Below, piece by piece: positions 8,454-16,901 of a stretch of DNA of 64,000 nt; the stretch's first letter is position 1, and each line of letters opens with the position of its first letter. The translations under genes were made by a program, and so were the position numbers. Under the pieces are notes generated by a model, which did not search any database, was not told the origin of the DNA, and saw nothing but the letters and a program-made list of their open reading frames with translations. The stretch is from contig NZ_SRXX01000004.1 of the NCBI RefSeq assembly GCF_004804315.1, forward strand, positions 62,001 to 126,000. The letters are read 5' to 3'. The stretch comes from Flagellimonas onchidii (GTDB taxonomy: Bacteria; Bacteroidota; Bacteroidia; Flavobacteriales; Flavobacteriaceae).

Positions 8454-10760
8454 TTGAGCAATAAGACGTATTCCATAACTCTTTTGGATTTGGCTCTATT
8501 CCTTATATTGTTAAGCCAGATTTTCACCTATTGTAACTCCCCTTATACATCTTTTGGCATCGACTTGTATTCAAGGCCTTTGATTTTAGTCCTGCTGTTT
8601 TTTTTATACAAGTACTTAATCAAAAAAAAAAAACAGATAAGGTTTCAAATTGTAAAAGCCATTACTTTACTAAGTTTTTTTCTTTTTATACTTAATATTC
8701 TATCTTTTCTTTACTTCAAGATGAGCCTGACAAACGTTGGCTTCAGCAAATTAGTAAATTTCAAAAATTTATACACTCCAATTGGGCACCTGAATAACTT
8801 ATGGGCAAGTGTACTAATCCTATTGCTTGCACATAACACAATACAATCTTATAGGGAGGTAGAACTAAAATATAAGTTATTTACATTTTTGATTTTATCG
8901 CTAAATGTTTTCTGCATCTTTGTTTCTTTCTCGAGAGGAGTTTATATAAGCTTATCGTTATTTGTTATCTTATCCGGTTATCTAGGTTTTAAAAATTGTA
9001 AGAAAGCACCATTAGTCTTTAGTGTTTTTATTGTTTCTGTGGTAATTTTTCTTATTCCCGTTACAAGAGATTCTGTGACGACCACTTTTGCCTTTAACAA
9101 AACCTCTTCTCAGCAGCGAAGTACTTCCGGAAGAATTGATCGTTGGGAGCATTCATTTCAATTCGTTAAAGACAAACCTATTAGTGGTTGGGGGAATGGT
9201 AATTTTATTTTAGCAAGGGATACAAGACCATTTGTGGCCGAAGATTCAGCATTTTCCTCAAAGACCGACAACACTTATCTACAATTATTAATTGAAAAAG
9301 GGATCCTAGGTTTTGTTGCCTATCTTTCCCTATTTGTGATTTGTGCTCTAATAATTTCAAGAGGCATAAGAAATAAGAACAGAACCAAAAAAGAAAAACT
9401 AGAGTTGACACTCATTTTTTCCGGTTTGGTAGTTTTTTTGGTACGAGATTTGACTTTTTCCTCTTTGTTTAGTGACAACGCTGTTTATCTTTTGTTTTTT
9501 CATCTAGTTTTTCTTCTAATTCCATATGATATTGAATTGAAAAAAATCAAATTGTCCAAACCGTTAAATGCTGGACTGTTAACCATAGTGCTAGGTATGG
9601 CTTTATGCATAGCACATATTCATATACGAAGTACTAAATTAAATAAATCCAATAACTTATTTGTTGACTTATACAAAAAAGAAGAAAAACTGACTGCCAA
9701 CAATTCTTTGAACAAAGCCTTAGAAATTGAACCAAATAACATTGTTTTAAACAAACACAAAGCATTTATCCTTTCGAAAAAAGCACTACAAATGAAACTC
9801 TCATGTAGACACCCAAATATCTTAGAGTTTAATGTCCTTGAAAAAGACACTTTAAGCCTATCAAAAAAATACTTGATGACTGTGCTAAGGTCAAATCCAT
9901 TCGATGACGAAAGCCTCCATAACATGGGTTGGATCCACCTTGCTTTGAATCAAAAAGACAGTTCTGAAATGTACTTTAAAAAATCCCTCGAATTAAACCC
10001 CTATAACAGTACATATCGAATAAGCAAAATATTATTTGATCTTCAAAACAACAATCACACAAATATTAAATCCAACTTGAGTAAGGTGCTCAGATATTCT
10101 CCAGACGTTTTGGAATCTCCTTTCTACAAAGAAATTTCACATAAGTATCCTGAAACGGCTTTGTCAGCAAAAAAAGAAGCTATCGAAGGGCTTAAACAAG
10201 TTATAGAGCAAGATAATAATCCAATCCTAAAAGCACGTTTAGCAAGATTACTGTTGAAAGAAAATCCTGAAAATTCTAGGAAATTATTGCGTGAAGTTAC
10301 CGCAGAACTTCCCAATCTCTATAGAGCATGGACATATCTTGCATATTTAGAAGAAAATAGGGATACATCAGTAGCAAAAAATTTATACAAAAAAGCCATT
10401 TTTTTAAGTAATGGAGATTTTTTACCAAAATTGTATCAAGCACGTTTCATTGGCAAACTTGGAAATGACGAAAACAGTATAATACTACTTTATAAGGACG
10501 CACTACACGCTTATGGTTATGTGACTTCTAGTTCATATGAAAAAAATAGGGTCTTGTCCGGTTTAAGGACAATTACAAATACCTATATTCCAAATGACTT
10601 ATTATATTATGCGGCTCCTTCAATCCCGCATCAAGAAATCTTCAAGTACTTTATAGATTACTATGGCAAAGTAGACGATACTATATCCAGAAATTTTTAC
10701 CAAAACTTACATGAAAAATATAATACCCAATTGTTCAACGGTCATGAACGTTTAAGATGA
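8454..10760 (+). CDS. O-antigen ligase (Wzy_C) family protein fused to TPR domain
   Basis: A 768-residue inner-membrane protein. The N-terminal half has about 10-11 helices. The Wzy_C periplasmic region shows SGRIDRWEHSFQFVKDKPISGWGNG followed by DNTYLQLLIEKGILG, the usual Wzy/WaaL-type motif. After the last helix (about residue 385) comes a long soluble region with TPR-like units, for example NMGWIHLALNQKDSSEMYFKKSL. Such proteins polymerise or ligate glycans, or in some cases glycosylate proteins. No other polysaccharide genes are adjacent, so the substrate is unknown. The start is a TTG at 8454, 11 bases after the previous gene; no ATG is available before the first helix. Confidence 0.8.
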   Translation: MSNKTYSITLLDLALFLILLSQIFTYCNSPYTSFGIDLYSRPLILVLLFFLYKYLIKKKKQIRFQIVKAITLLSFFLFILNILSFLYFKMSLTNVGFSKLVNFKNLYTPIGHLNNLWASVLILLLAHNTIQSYREVELKYKLFTFLILSLNVFCIFVSFSRGVYISLSLFVILSGYLGFKNCKKAPLVFSVFIVSVVIFLIPVTRDSVTTTFAFNKTSSQQRSTSGRIDRWEHSFQFVKDKPISGWGNGNFILARDTRPFVAEDSAFSSKTDNTYLQLLIEKGILGFVAYLSLFVICALIISRGIRNKNRTKKEKLELTLIFSGLVVFLVRDLTFSSLFSDNAVYLLFFHLVFLLIPYDIELKKIKLSKPLNAGLLTIVLGMALCIAHIHIRSTKLNKSNNLFVDLYKKEEKLTANNSLNKALEIEPNNIVLNKHKAFILSKKALQMKLSCRHPNILEFNVLEKDTLSLSKKYLMTVLRSNPFDDESLHNMGWIHLALNQKDSSEMYFKKSLELNPYNSTYRISKILFDLQNNNHTNIKSNLSKVLRYSPDVLESPFYKEISHKYPETALSAKKEAIEGLKQVIEQDNNPILKARLARLLLKENPENSRKLLREVTAELPNLYRAWTYLAYLEENRDTSVAKNLYKKAIFLSNGDFLPKLYQARFIGKLGNDENSIILLYKDALHAYGYVTSSSYEKNRVLSGLRTITNTYIPNDLLYYAAPSIPHQEIFKYFIDYYGKVDDTISRNFYQNLHEKYNTQLFNGHERLR

Positions 10761-10821
10761 CAACCTAATCATGGGAAAAGCTATAACAAAAGATAAAATT
10801 TCATCTTAATATTTTAAAAAT

Positions 10822-12846
10822 ATGATTTCCATAAGAACCAGATTTATGAAAAGAGTCATTCCATTAGTACTCGTTAGCATTTTCTTATTTCTGCTGTATT
10901 CATGTAAAAAGGACTATACAGAAAACACATTGAAAAATGCCTTTGAATTGGCCGGAAAGAATCGTAAAGAACTAGAAAAGGTCATTGCCTACTACGAAAA
11001 ACCCAAGTACAGTCTAAAACTAAAGGCGGCACAGTTCCTCATAAAAAATATGGTCAACAAATATTCATATGACCATTCAAAAATAGGGCCGCACAGAAAA
11101 ATCCTATCAGCACTGGATTCAGCGTACAATGTGGGAATAGAGGTAATGACAAACACTAGCACATCAATGCCTGGCAAGTTCAGCGTTAAAAGTTACTGGG
11201 ATTCGTTGTGCCAAGTGCATGGAAAATTAAATATGTCGGAATTACCTAAAATACGGGACGTCGAAGTAATCACATCCAATTTCCTAATTGAAAACATAGA
11301 CCACGCTTTTAATATATGGAGGGTAAAACCTTGGGCTCAACACCTTTCCTTCGATGAGTTTTGTGAGTTTGTTTTACCCTATAGAGGAACTAATGAACCA
11401 CTGGAAAATTGGCGTAAAGCACAGCATGAAAAGTACAGTTGGTTGAATGACTTAAAAGAGGATGATAAAAGGAATCTGGTTCGACTGGCACAAATTATGA
11501 ACGATAGCCTTAAATGGTTCAGGAATGATTGGGCCTCAATGTCAGATTATCCAGATCTTCCTCTCAGCGAGCTTTATGATGCAAAGGTAGGAACTTGTTA
11601 TGACATGGGAAACCTTACTACCTATGCCATGCGTTCACAAGGTATCCCTGTAGCTCAGGTCACCGAATTCGGTGGACATTCATGGAACGTTATTTTGGAT
11701 AAGGATAAACGCCTAGTGGATTTTCAAGGAACAGAAACCAACCCAACTAAAGCCTCCAGTGTTTTCAATTCGGTGTATTTGAGCTCATTTAAAGTTGCTA
11801 AAGTCTACATGATGACCTATGGCATAAACAATTCAATTTTCCCTGAAGATTATCCAAAAAAAAATATTCCGCCTTTCTTCCAGAGAAGAGACATCAAAGA
11901 TGTTACCGGGATTTCACAAATTCCATCCCACAAAATTGAGATAGCATTGGATAGTTCTCTGGATGGGATAACCCACCTATATTTATGTCATTTTGACAAC
12001 GGTTCTAAAAAATGGAATGCCGTTGCTGTTAGCAAGATAAAAAAAGGGAAAGCATCTTTCATGGATATGGGAGTGAGGAATATTTACCTTCCGGCTTATT
12101 ATAAAAACAACCGTTATGTTCCTGCGGCTCCACCCGTATTCCTAAATGATAATGGAATAGTTGATGTTTTGAAAGCCGATACGGACAAACCTCATAAAGT
12201 GGCGTTATACAGAAAGGTGGGATTAAACGACGGAGAAATGGCTTTTGCAATGGCCATGCAAGATGCCGAGTTCCAAGCTTCAAATGATAAAGATTTTAAG
12301 AAATATACAACCTTGTTCAAGATAAATGATTTGCCAAGTCGCTTCGAAACCACTAGAGTTGAGAAAAATGATAAATTTAGGTTTGTAAGATATTATACAA
12401 CAAAGGGAATAGGGTTTGGAGCTGAAAGAGGAAACGGAATAGCTGAACTGTCTTTTCATGGCAGAGACGGAAACTTGTTGTGTGGCACACCTATTTCAAA
12501 TACTAATCACGATATAGGAATCTTAGAAAATGTATTTGATGAAAATATCCGAACAAATTTCAATTATGACGGACCATTTTGGATTGGTCTGGATTTAAAT
12601 AAGCCTGAACAAATTTCCAAAATTAGCTATATGTTCCGAAGCTCCTTTAACACTATAGAAAAGGGAGATACCTATGAACTTTTTTATTGGGCTGATGAAT
12701 GGAAATCCCTAGGTAAACAACGTGCAAAATCAGATGTTTTGAAATACACGATTCCAGGAAATCCGGCACTATGGCTCAAGAATCTCACAAAGGGTAAAGA
12801 AGAAATGATTTTCTTCATAAGTAAGGGCAAACAGGTATGGGGTTAG
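10822..12846 (+). CDS. Transglutaminase-like lipoprotein with discoidin-type C-terminus
   Basis: A 674-residue exported protein. Signal peptide and lipobox LYSC place the lipidated Cys at residue 28; an alternative ATG at 10846 would make it residue 20. The transglutaminase-like core has the triad C259 (GTCYDM), H286 (GGHSWN) and D300 (RLVDFQG). A middle beta-rich region (about 370-530) precedes a C-terminal domain like the discoidin/F5-8C fold of Bacteroidota surface proteins, with YELFYW and a tail ending KGKQVWG. It is probably an outer-membrane-anchored peptidase or cross-linking enzyme. It is the last gene of the plus-strand run. Confidence 0.82.
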   Translation: MISIRTRFMKRVIPLVLVSIFLFLLYSCKKDYTENTLKNAFELAGKNRKELEKVIAYYEKPKYSLKLKAAQFLIKNMVNKYSYDHSKIGPHRKILSALDSAYNVGIEVMTNTSTSMPGKFSVKSYWDSLCQVHGKLNMSELPKIRDVEVITSNFLIENIDHAFNIWRVKPWAQHLSFDEFCEFVLPYRGTNEPLENWRKAQHEKYSWLNDLKEDDKRNLVRLAQIMNDSLKWFRNDWASMSDYPDLPLSELYDAKVGTCYDMGNLTTYAMRSQGIPVAQVTEFGGHSWNVILDKDKRLVDFQGTETNPTKASSVFNSVYLSSFKVAKVYMMTYGINNSIFPEDYPKKNIPPFFQRRDIKDVTGISQIPSHKIEIALDSSLDGITHLYLCHFDNGSKKWNAVAVSKIKKGKASFMDMGVRNIYLPAYYKNNRYVPAAPPVFLNDNGIVDVLKADTDKPHKVALYRKVGLNDGEMAFAMAMQDAEFQASNDKDFKKYTTLFKINDLPSRFETTRVEKNDKFRFVRYYTTKGIGFGAERGNGIAELSFHGRDGNLLCGTPISNTNHDIGILENVFDENIRTNFNYDGPFWIGLDLNKPEQISKISYMFRSSFNTIEKGDTYELFYWADEWKSLGKQRAKSDVLKYTIPGNPALWLKNLTKGKEEMIFFISKGKQVWG

Positions 12847-12913
12847 CTTTTGTAAACATATTCATGAGTAATGTCAGTAAACGCAAGGTCGAATTTCACA
12901 AAATGTCCTTAAC

Positions 12914-13291
12914 TTAATACTTTGGATTTTTGCTATTTTCATTCTTTTCCTGAAGCTCATGCCACTTTTTGTGCCTAGTCAATGCTGGGCCCAAGACATT
13001 TTCCTTGACCTTGTGACAAATATTTAGATGGAGCCTGCCGTATTCTGTTTGGGTTATGATGGCGTATCTTTCAACATCAAACACCTCTTCATCAATCTCG
13101 GGATTTCTCAACTCCGATGAAATGTATTGACCGACCATAAAGTCCATACATGGTGATTGCAACAAACCATCCAATGAGGTTTTATACATTTCATATGCCT
13201 CTTCAGTTGCATAGAAATAATAAACTACCTCCTGTGGTTTTGAGCTTTTCTTTATTTCGTTTTTTAGTTTATCGGCTACGGAAAATCCCAT
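12914..13291 (-). CDS. Hypothetical protein, 125 aa
   Basis: Soluble, charged protein with no signal peptide and no helix long enough to span a membrane. It contains a YYFYATEEAYEMY segment and a Lys-rich tail. I recognise no family. A -7-like box lies upstream on the minus strand (13364-13371), and the leader between that box and the ATG contains a run of eight G/C. It is convergent with the transglutaminase gene and divergent from hipBA. Confidence 0.55.
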   Translation of the reverse strand: MGFSVADKLKNEIKKSSKPQEVVYYFYATEEAYEMYKTSLDGLLQSPCMDFMVGQYISSELRNPEIDEEVFDVERYAIITQTEYGRLHLNICHKVKENVLGPALTRHKKWHELQEKNENSKNPKY

Positions 13292-13363
13292 TGCTTTGTG
13301 GTCGCAAGACTTTCTAAAAGCTTATCAGGGGGGGGAGTATTTTGTTTTGAAAGTCCTCAAGGA

Positions 13364-13371
13364 CAAATATA
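13364..13371 (-). promoter_or_regulatory. Putative -7 box for the 12914-13291 gene
   Basis: Reads TATATTTG on the minus strand, an exact TAnnTTTG match, 73 bases before the ATG. No clear -33 element was found. The C8 run (13328-13335 on the plus strand as G8) falls in the predicted leader. Confidence 0.4.
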
Positions 13372-13448
13372 TAGCCAATTTGCAAAAAAGAAAAAATCGA
13401 TTGGCTTTCTCAATATCAAATTTCTTGATTTTTACTTATAAATACCTC

Positions 13449-13493
13449 TATAATAGCAATTAATGATTATATTTGAATATTATTGCTATTATG
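13449..13493 (+). promoter_or_regulatory. hipBA promoter with flanking inverted-repeat operator
   Basis: Left arm TATAATAGCAAT (13449-13460) and right arm ATTGCTATTATG (13482-13493) are inverted repeats matching at 11 of 12 positions. Between them sits a -7 box TATATTTG (13468-13475). The right arm covers the predicted transcription start and the ATG at 13491. This layout suits autorepression by the HipB-type protein encoded directly downstream (inference from the family). Confidence 0.7.
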
Positions 13494-13799
13494 ATATCAC
13501 TTATTACATCAAAAAAAGCACAAAACAAGGTCGCTCAAAATATCAGGGCACTTCGACTTGAAAAAGGATATACCCAAAAAGGATTATCCGAGCGTTCAGG
13601 TGTAAGCTATGCATCTTTGAAAAAGTTTGAGCAAAAAGGAGTGATCTCGCTTGAGTCTTTTTTCAAGATCGCCATGGCACTGGGGCGCTTGGAAAAACTT
13701 ATTGAAGCAACACAGCCTTTGGAAAACGAGTTTTCGTCCATTGATGAGGTCTTGGATAAAAAACAGGAAAAGAAACCTAAACGGGGCTGGCGCGAATGA
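13491..13799 (+). CDS. hipB: HipB-like XRE-family antitoxin
   Basis: A 102-residue DNA-binding protein. The helix-turn-helix spans about residues 13-68, with the Gln-Lys turn TQKGLSERSGVSYASLKKFE as the XRE signature. The C-terminal tail is charged and probably contacts the kinase. A TTG at 13473 would extend it by 6 residues, but the ATG at 13491 is preferred because the promoter -7 box ends at 13475. The stop overlaps the hipA start (ATGA), giving tight coupling. Higher GC than the neighbouring accessory genes suggests a separate origin. Confidence 0.88.
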   Translation: MISLITSKKAQNKVAQNIRALRLEKGYTQKGLSERSGVSYASLKKFEQKGVISLESFFKIAMALGRLEKLIEATQPLENEFSSIDEVLDKKQEKKPKRGWRE

Positions 13800-15028
13800 G
13801 CAGTTATATCTCCATAGAAGAATTAAAGGCAGGGCTTCAGTTTGATACTGATGTGATACCTGTTGGCCGTTTGGCCGAAAGGGAGGGCAAGATATATTTT
13901 GAATATGATACCAGCTTTCTTCGCTCAGGTTTGGAAATATCCCCCTTAAAACTCCCTTTGGACAGCGGACTTCAAGTTTTCGATCATAGGCCTTTTGAGG
14001 GCTTGCCCGGTGTCTTTAACGATAGCTTGCCCGATGGTTGGGGCAGGTTGCTTTTCGACAGGTATGTACGCAGCCAAAATCTATTGCCGGAGGATTTTAC
14101 GCCACTGGACCGTTTGGCCCATGTAGGGATGAGCGGGCTCGGTGCGCTTGTCTACGAACCGGATCATTCCAATTTGGAAAAGGAACATGGGGCCGTTGAC
14201 CTTGATATCCTTTCACAGCAGACACAAGATGTTCTGGAAGGTGGAGCAAGTGAGGTTTTACAAGAACTATTTGATTTGAACGGTTCTTCTGCCGGTGCGC
14301 GGCCCAAAGCACTGATCGGGCTGGATGCTTCAAAAGAGAACATTGTTTCCGGTAAACATACTCTGATTGATGGTTATGAGCATTGGCTCGTCAAATTTGC
14401 CAATAGCAATGATGGAACGGATGCAGGTGCCATTGAATATGTCTATGCCCTTATGGCCAAGGAAGCAGGCATTGAAATGATGCCTGTTCACTTGTTTGGG
14501 GCCAAAAAAGGGGCCGGTTATTTTGCCACGCAGCGTTTTGACAGAAACGGTAATCAAAAATTACATGTCCATACGGCAAGCGGTGTACTGCATTCCAATT
14601 TCAGGGTTCCCTCCCTGGATTATGAAGATTTGCTCACCCTGACGGGCGTATTGACCCAAGACATTCGTGAAGTGGAAAAAATGTACAGACTGGCGGTCTT
14701 TAACGTCCTGTCACATAACCGTGACGACCATGGAAAGAACTTTTCATTCTTGATGGATGCCAAAGGGGAATGGAAATTCTCCCCAGCTTACGATTTAACC
14801 TTTTCATCCGGCCCTAGAGGACATCAAAGTACCATGGTGATGGGTGAAGGACAATCCCCTACTCCGGAACACTTGATTAGGTTGGGCGCAGAGGCAAATT
14901 TGAAAAAGAAAAAAATTGAAGAAATCATAGAGCAGACCAAACATTCGCTCAGCCAATGGGAAAATTTGGCATCTAATCATGGTGTGACCAAGACCAATAT
15001 CAAATTTATCAAATCCAGAATGCTATAA
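13796..15028 (+). CDS. hipA: HipA-like toxin, serine/threonine kinase
   Basis: A 410-residue HipA-family kinase. In E. coli, HipA phosphorylates glutamyl-tRNA synthetase and drives growth arrest. Catalytic Asp is D310 in HNRDDHGKN and the metal-binding Asp is D333 in SPAYDLT, close to the E. coli positions 309 and 332. A flexible Ser-rich loop with S164/S165 (SSAGARPK) matches the autophosphorylation/P-loop region. The N-terminal subdomain is present and the length is usual, so it looks intact. It follows hipB with a 4-base overlap. It is the last complete gene before the decayed recombinase. Confidence 0.92.
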   Translation: MSSYISIEELKAGLQFDTDVIPVGRLAEREGKIYFEYDTSFLRSGLEISPLKLPLDSGLQVFDHRPFEGLPGVFNDSLPDGWGRLLFDRYVRSQNLLPEDFTPLDRLAHVGMSGLGALVYEPDHSNLEKEHGAVDLDILSQQTQDVLEGGASEVLQELFDLNGSSAGARPKALIGLDASKENIVSGKHTLIDGYEHWLVKFANSNDGTDAGAIEYVYALMAKEAGIEMMPVHLFGAKKGAGYFATQRFDRNGNQKLHVHTASGVLHSNFRVPSLDYEDLLTLTGVLTQDIREVEKMYRLAVFNVLSHNRDDHGKNFSFLMDAKGEWKFSPAYDLTFSSGPRGHQSTMVMGEGQSPTPEHLIRLGAEANLKKKKIEEIIEQTKHSLSQWENLASNHGVTKTNIKFIKSRML

Positions 15029-15043
15029 GCAAAAACGCATTCT

Positions 15044-15193
15044 CTAATCCCTTTCTTGACCAGATAACGTTTCCCAATGATGGTAAAATTGTTTTTGAAA
15101 GCACTCTAATCTTTGCTCAAGAGCATCGGCCACAGTATTATGTACTTCGCCATCAGGTAAAACCTGTTGCAACGCTTTCATCAAACCGTCCAT
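15044..15193 (-). CDS. Small ORF next to decayed integrase (49 aa)
   Basis: A frame encoding about 49 residues from an ATG at 15191-15193. The same frame stays open upstream to about 15279. It is predicted helical and charged, with heptad-like Leu/Gln spacing (ELEENLIQMDGLMKAL in the extended frame). It follows the recombinase remnant directly on the same strand, as small accessory genes often do. The start is uncertain and the gene may be decayed together with its neighbour. Confidence 0.4.
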   Translation of the reverse strand: MDGLMKALQQVLPDGEVHNTVADALEQRLECFQKQFYHHWETLSGQERD

Positions 15194-15266
15194 TTGTATC
15201 AGGTTTTCCTCGAGCTCGTGTAGTTGCTTATGAACAGATGACAGTAGTAAATCTTCTTTGCAATAA

Positions 15267-15552
15267 TTACTGCCAAATCCTTTTGGCTATTTCTCTTTCT
15301 TCATGACCAATAACATTCAGGTAGATTTCGGTAGTTTCTAATTTAGCGTGACCGAGCCATTTTTTTACCATTGTAAGAGGCGCCCTAGAAACGGCATATA
15401 CGGCAAAACTATGTCGAAGTCCTCTCGAACAAGCCTGAATACCCATTATTTTGGCATAGTGCATTACACTCTTTACATACCGTGAAGCGCTGCGGTGAAT
15501 TCCTTCTCCCCAAATTCAATATGTAACTTTGAAGCTCGTCCAGTAAGGGCAT
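15267..15552 (-). pseudogene. Decayed tyrosine recombinase (C-terminal fragment, frameshifted)
   Basis: The last 65-80 residues of a tyrosine recombinase are readable. They contain GLRHSF (Arg-His of the RHxxY set), KKWLGHAKLETTEIY (second Arg/His box and the catalytic Tyr) and the end RIWQ. Upstream the frame meets a TGA at about 15519. A neighbouring frame then gives PLLDELQSYILNLG, the kind of segment expected just before, so at least one frameshift is present. The N-terminal DNA-binding part and most of the catalytic domain are missing. It abuts the end of the TolC gene. Remnant of the element that probably brought in the accessory segment. Confidence 0.8.
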
Positions 15553-15575
15553 TGAAAAAAGTACTCAAACATGGG

Positions 15576-16901
15576 TCAAAACTCCACATTCAACAATTGT
15601 CCACTTACCTGAAGCATTTGAAGTTCTGCCAATTTAGCGCTGTATTTGGCCTGACTTTTCGCCAATTCAGCATTGAGCAGATTTAATTGTGCTTGTCTAA
15701 ACTCTATAGAGGTCACTTGGCCCAATTTATACTTTTCGTTGGTACGATTAAAATTGTCCTGATTGGTCTGAAGGTTTTTTTCCTGTACCTCAAAAACATA
15801 CAGGGCATTGGTATAACTGTCCCAGGCATTTCTAATATCCCGTTCTACCTCCAATTCGGTTTGTTTTTTCAGTAATTCTTGGTTCTCATAACCAATTTTA
15901 ACGTTCTTTATTCCAGTAATGCCCCGTCCGCCATCAAAAATATTCCACGACAAGTTTACAGCACCTGTCAATCCTGTCGAAGTATTTTGAATCAAGAAAG
16001 CTAAGGGGCTATTATTATTGGATTCATTCCATCCATATGTACCAGTAAGCCCAATTGTTGGCAAGAAGACACTTTTGGCGGCCTTTACATCATACCTTAA
16101 AATATTCATATCCTTTTCTACCAATTGCAATCGAATATTGTTCTGTTTGGCATCGTTGTGCATATTTTCCATTTGCAGCCCAGGAACGAAATTAACCGTG
16201 GTATCCGTTACAAATTGTGCCGTCAAATCTTGGTTCAATACAAGATTTAAATCTCGCATCGTATTGCGCAATTGCTGCTGCGAATTCAACAGGTTTATAC
16301 TGTCGGTGTTGATGTCCACTTCGGCATTCAACACATCCAGTCCTGTATTTTGTCCATATTCAAATTGAAAACGGGCTCTTTTCAACCTGTCCTTTGAAAT
16401 CTCCAGCGCTTGCTCCAAGTTTTTGGTGTTCTCTGTAAGCCGTGCAGCCTCATAATACACAGAGAACAGTTGTAAAATGGTATTTTCAATAGTTTGCCTG
16501 ACTTCCAATTCAGATTGCTTTGAGCGTTCTTGAAAGCTTTTGTAACTATAATGGCGGTTCAATCCATCAAAAAGCGTATAATTAACGTTCACAGAAGCAT
16601 TATATCGCCTAGTTTCTACTCCTTCGGCAGTTCGGGAATCCCCGCTTGCGAATTGTCCTTCTGTGTTTTGTCGATCAATGCTTCCGCCTGCATTGGCAGT
16701 AACCGTGGGCAAATACCCAGAATTTAGGATACTGGCATTGTTTTCGTTTATTTTTAGGGTGTTTTTTGCAACCCGTATTCCAAGATTTTGCTCCAACGCC
16801 AAAGCTATTGCCTCTTCTTTTGGAAGCAATTTATCTTGAGCTTGTGCAACACATATTTGAGTCAGAAAAACAAGGGATAGGATATAAAAAGTACTTCTCA
16901 T
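15576..16901 (-). CDS. TolC-family outer membrane efflux protein
   Basis: A 441-residue outer-membrane channel of the RND efflux operon. It has a signal peptide ending at CVAQAQ, then two internally similar coiled-coil OEP repeats rich in Leu/Asn/Gln heptads, typical of TolC. Translationally coupled: its ATG overlaps the stop of the RND gene by 4 bases. It passes substrates from the periplasmic adaptor to the outside. Substrate unknown. It is the last gene of the operon. Confidence 0.93.
   Translation of the reverse strand: MRSTFYILSLVFLTQICVAQAQDKLLPKEEAIALALEQNLGIRVAKNTLKINENNASILNSGYLPTVTANAGGSIDRQNTEGQFASGDSRTAEGVETRRYNASVNVNYTLFDGLNRHYSYKSFQERSKQSELEVRQTIENTILQLFSVYYEAARLTENTKNLEQALEISKDRLKRARFQFEYGQNTGLDVLNAEVDINTDSINLLNSQQQLRNTMRDLNLVLNQDLTAQFVTDTTVNFVPGLQMENMHNDAKQNNIRLQLVEKDMNILRYDVKAAKSVFLPTIGLTGTYGWNESNNNSPLAFLIQNTSTGLTGAVNLSWNIFDGGRGITGIKNVKIGYENQELLKKQTELEVERDIRNAWDSYTNALYVFEVQEKNLQTNQDNFNRTNEKYKLGQVTSIEFRQAQLNLLNAELAKSQAKYSAKLAELQMLQVSGQLLNVEF

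Noticed and set aside
15465-15575. Second copy of the tRNA 3' end as an att site
   Set aside because: Searched by eye near the recombinase remnant; the tRNA T-arm/acceptor sequence does not recur.
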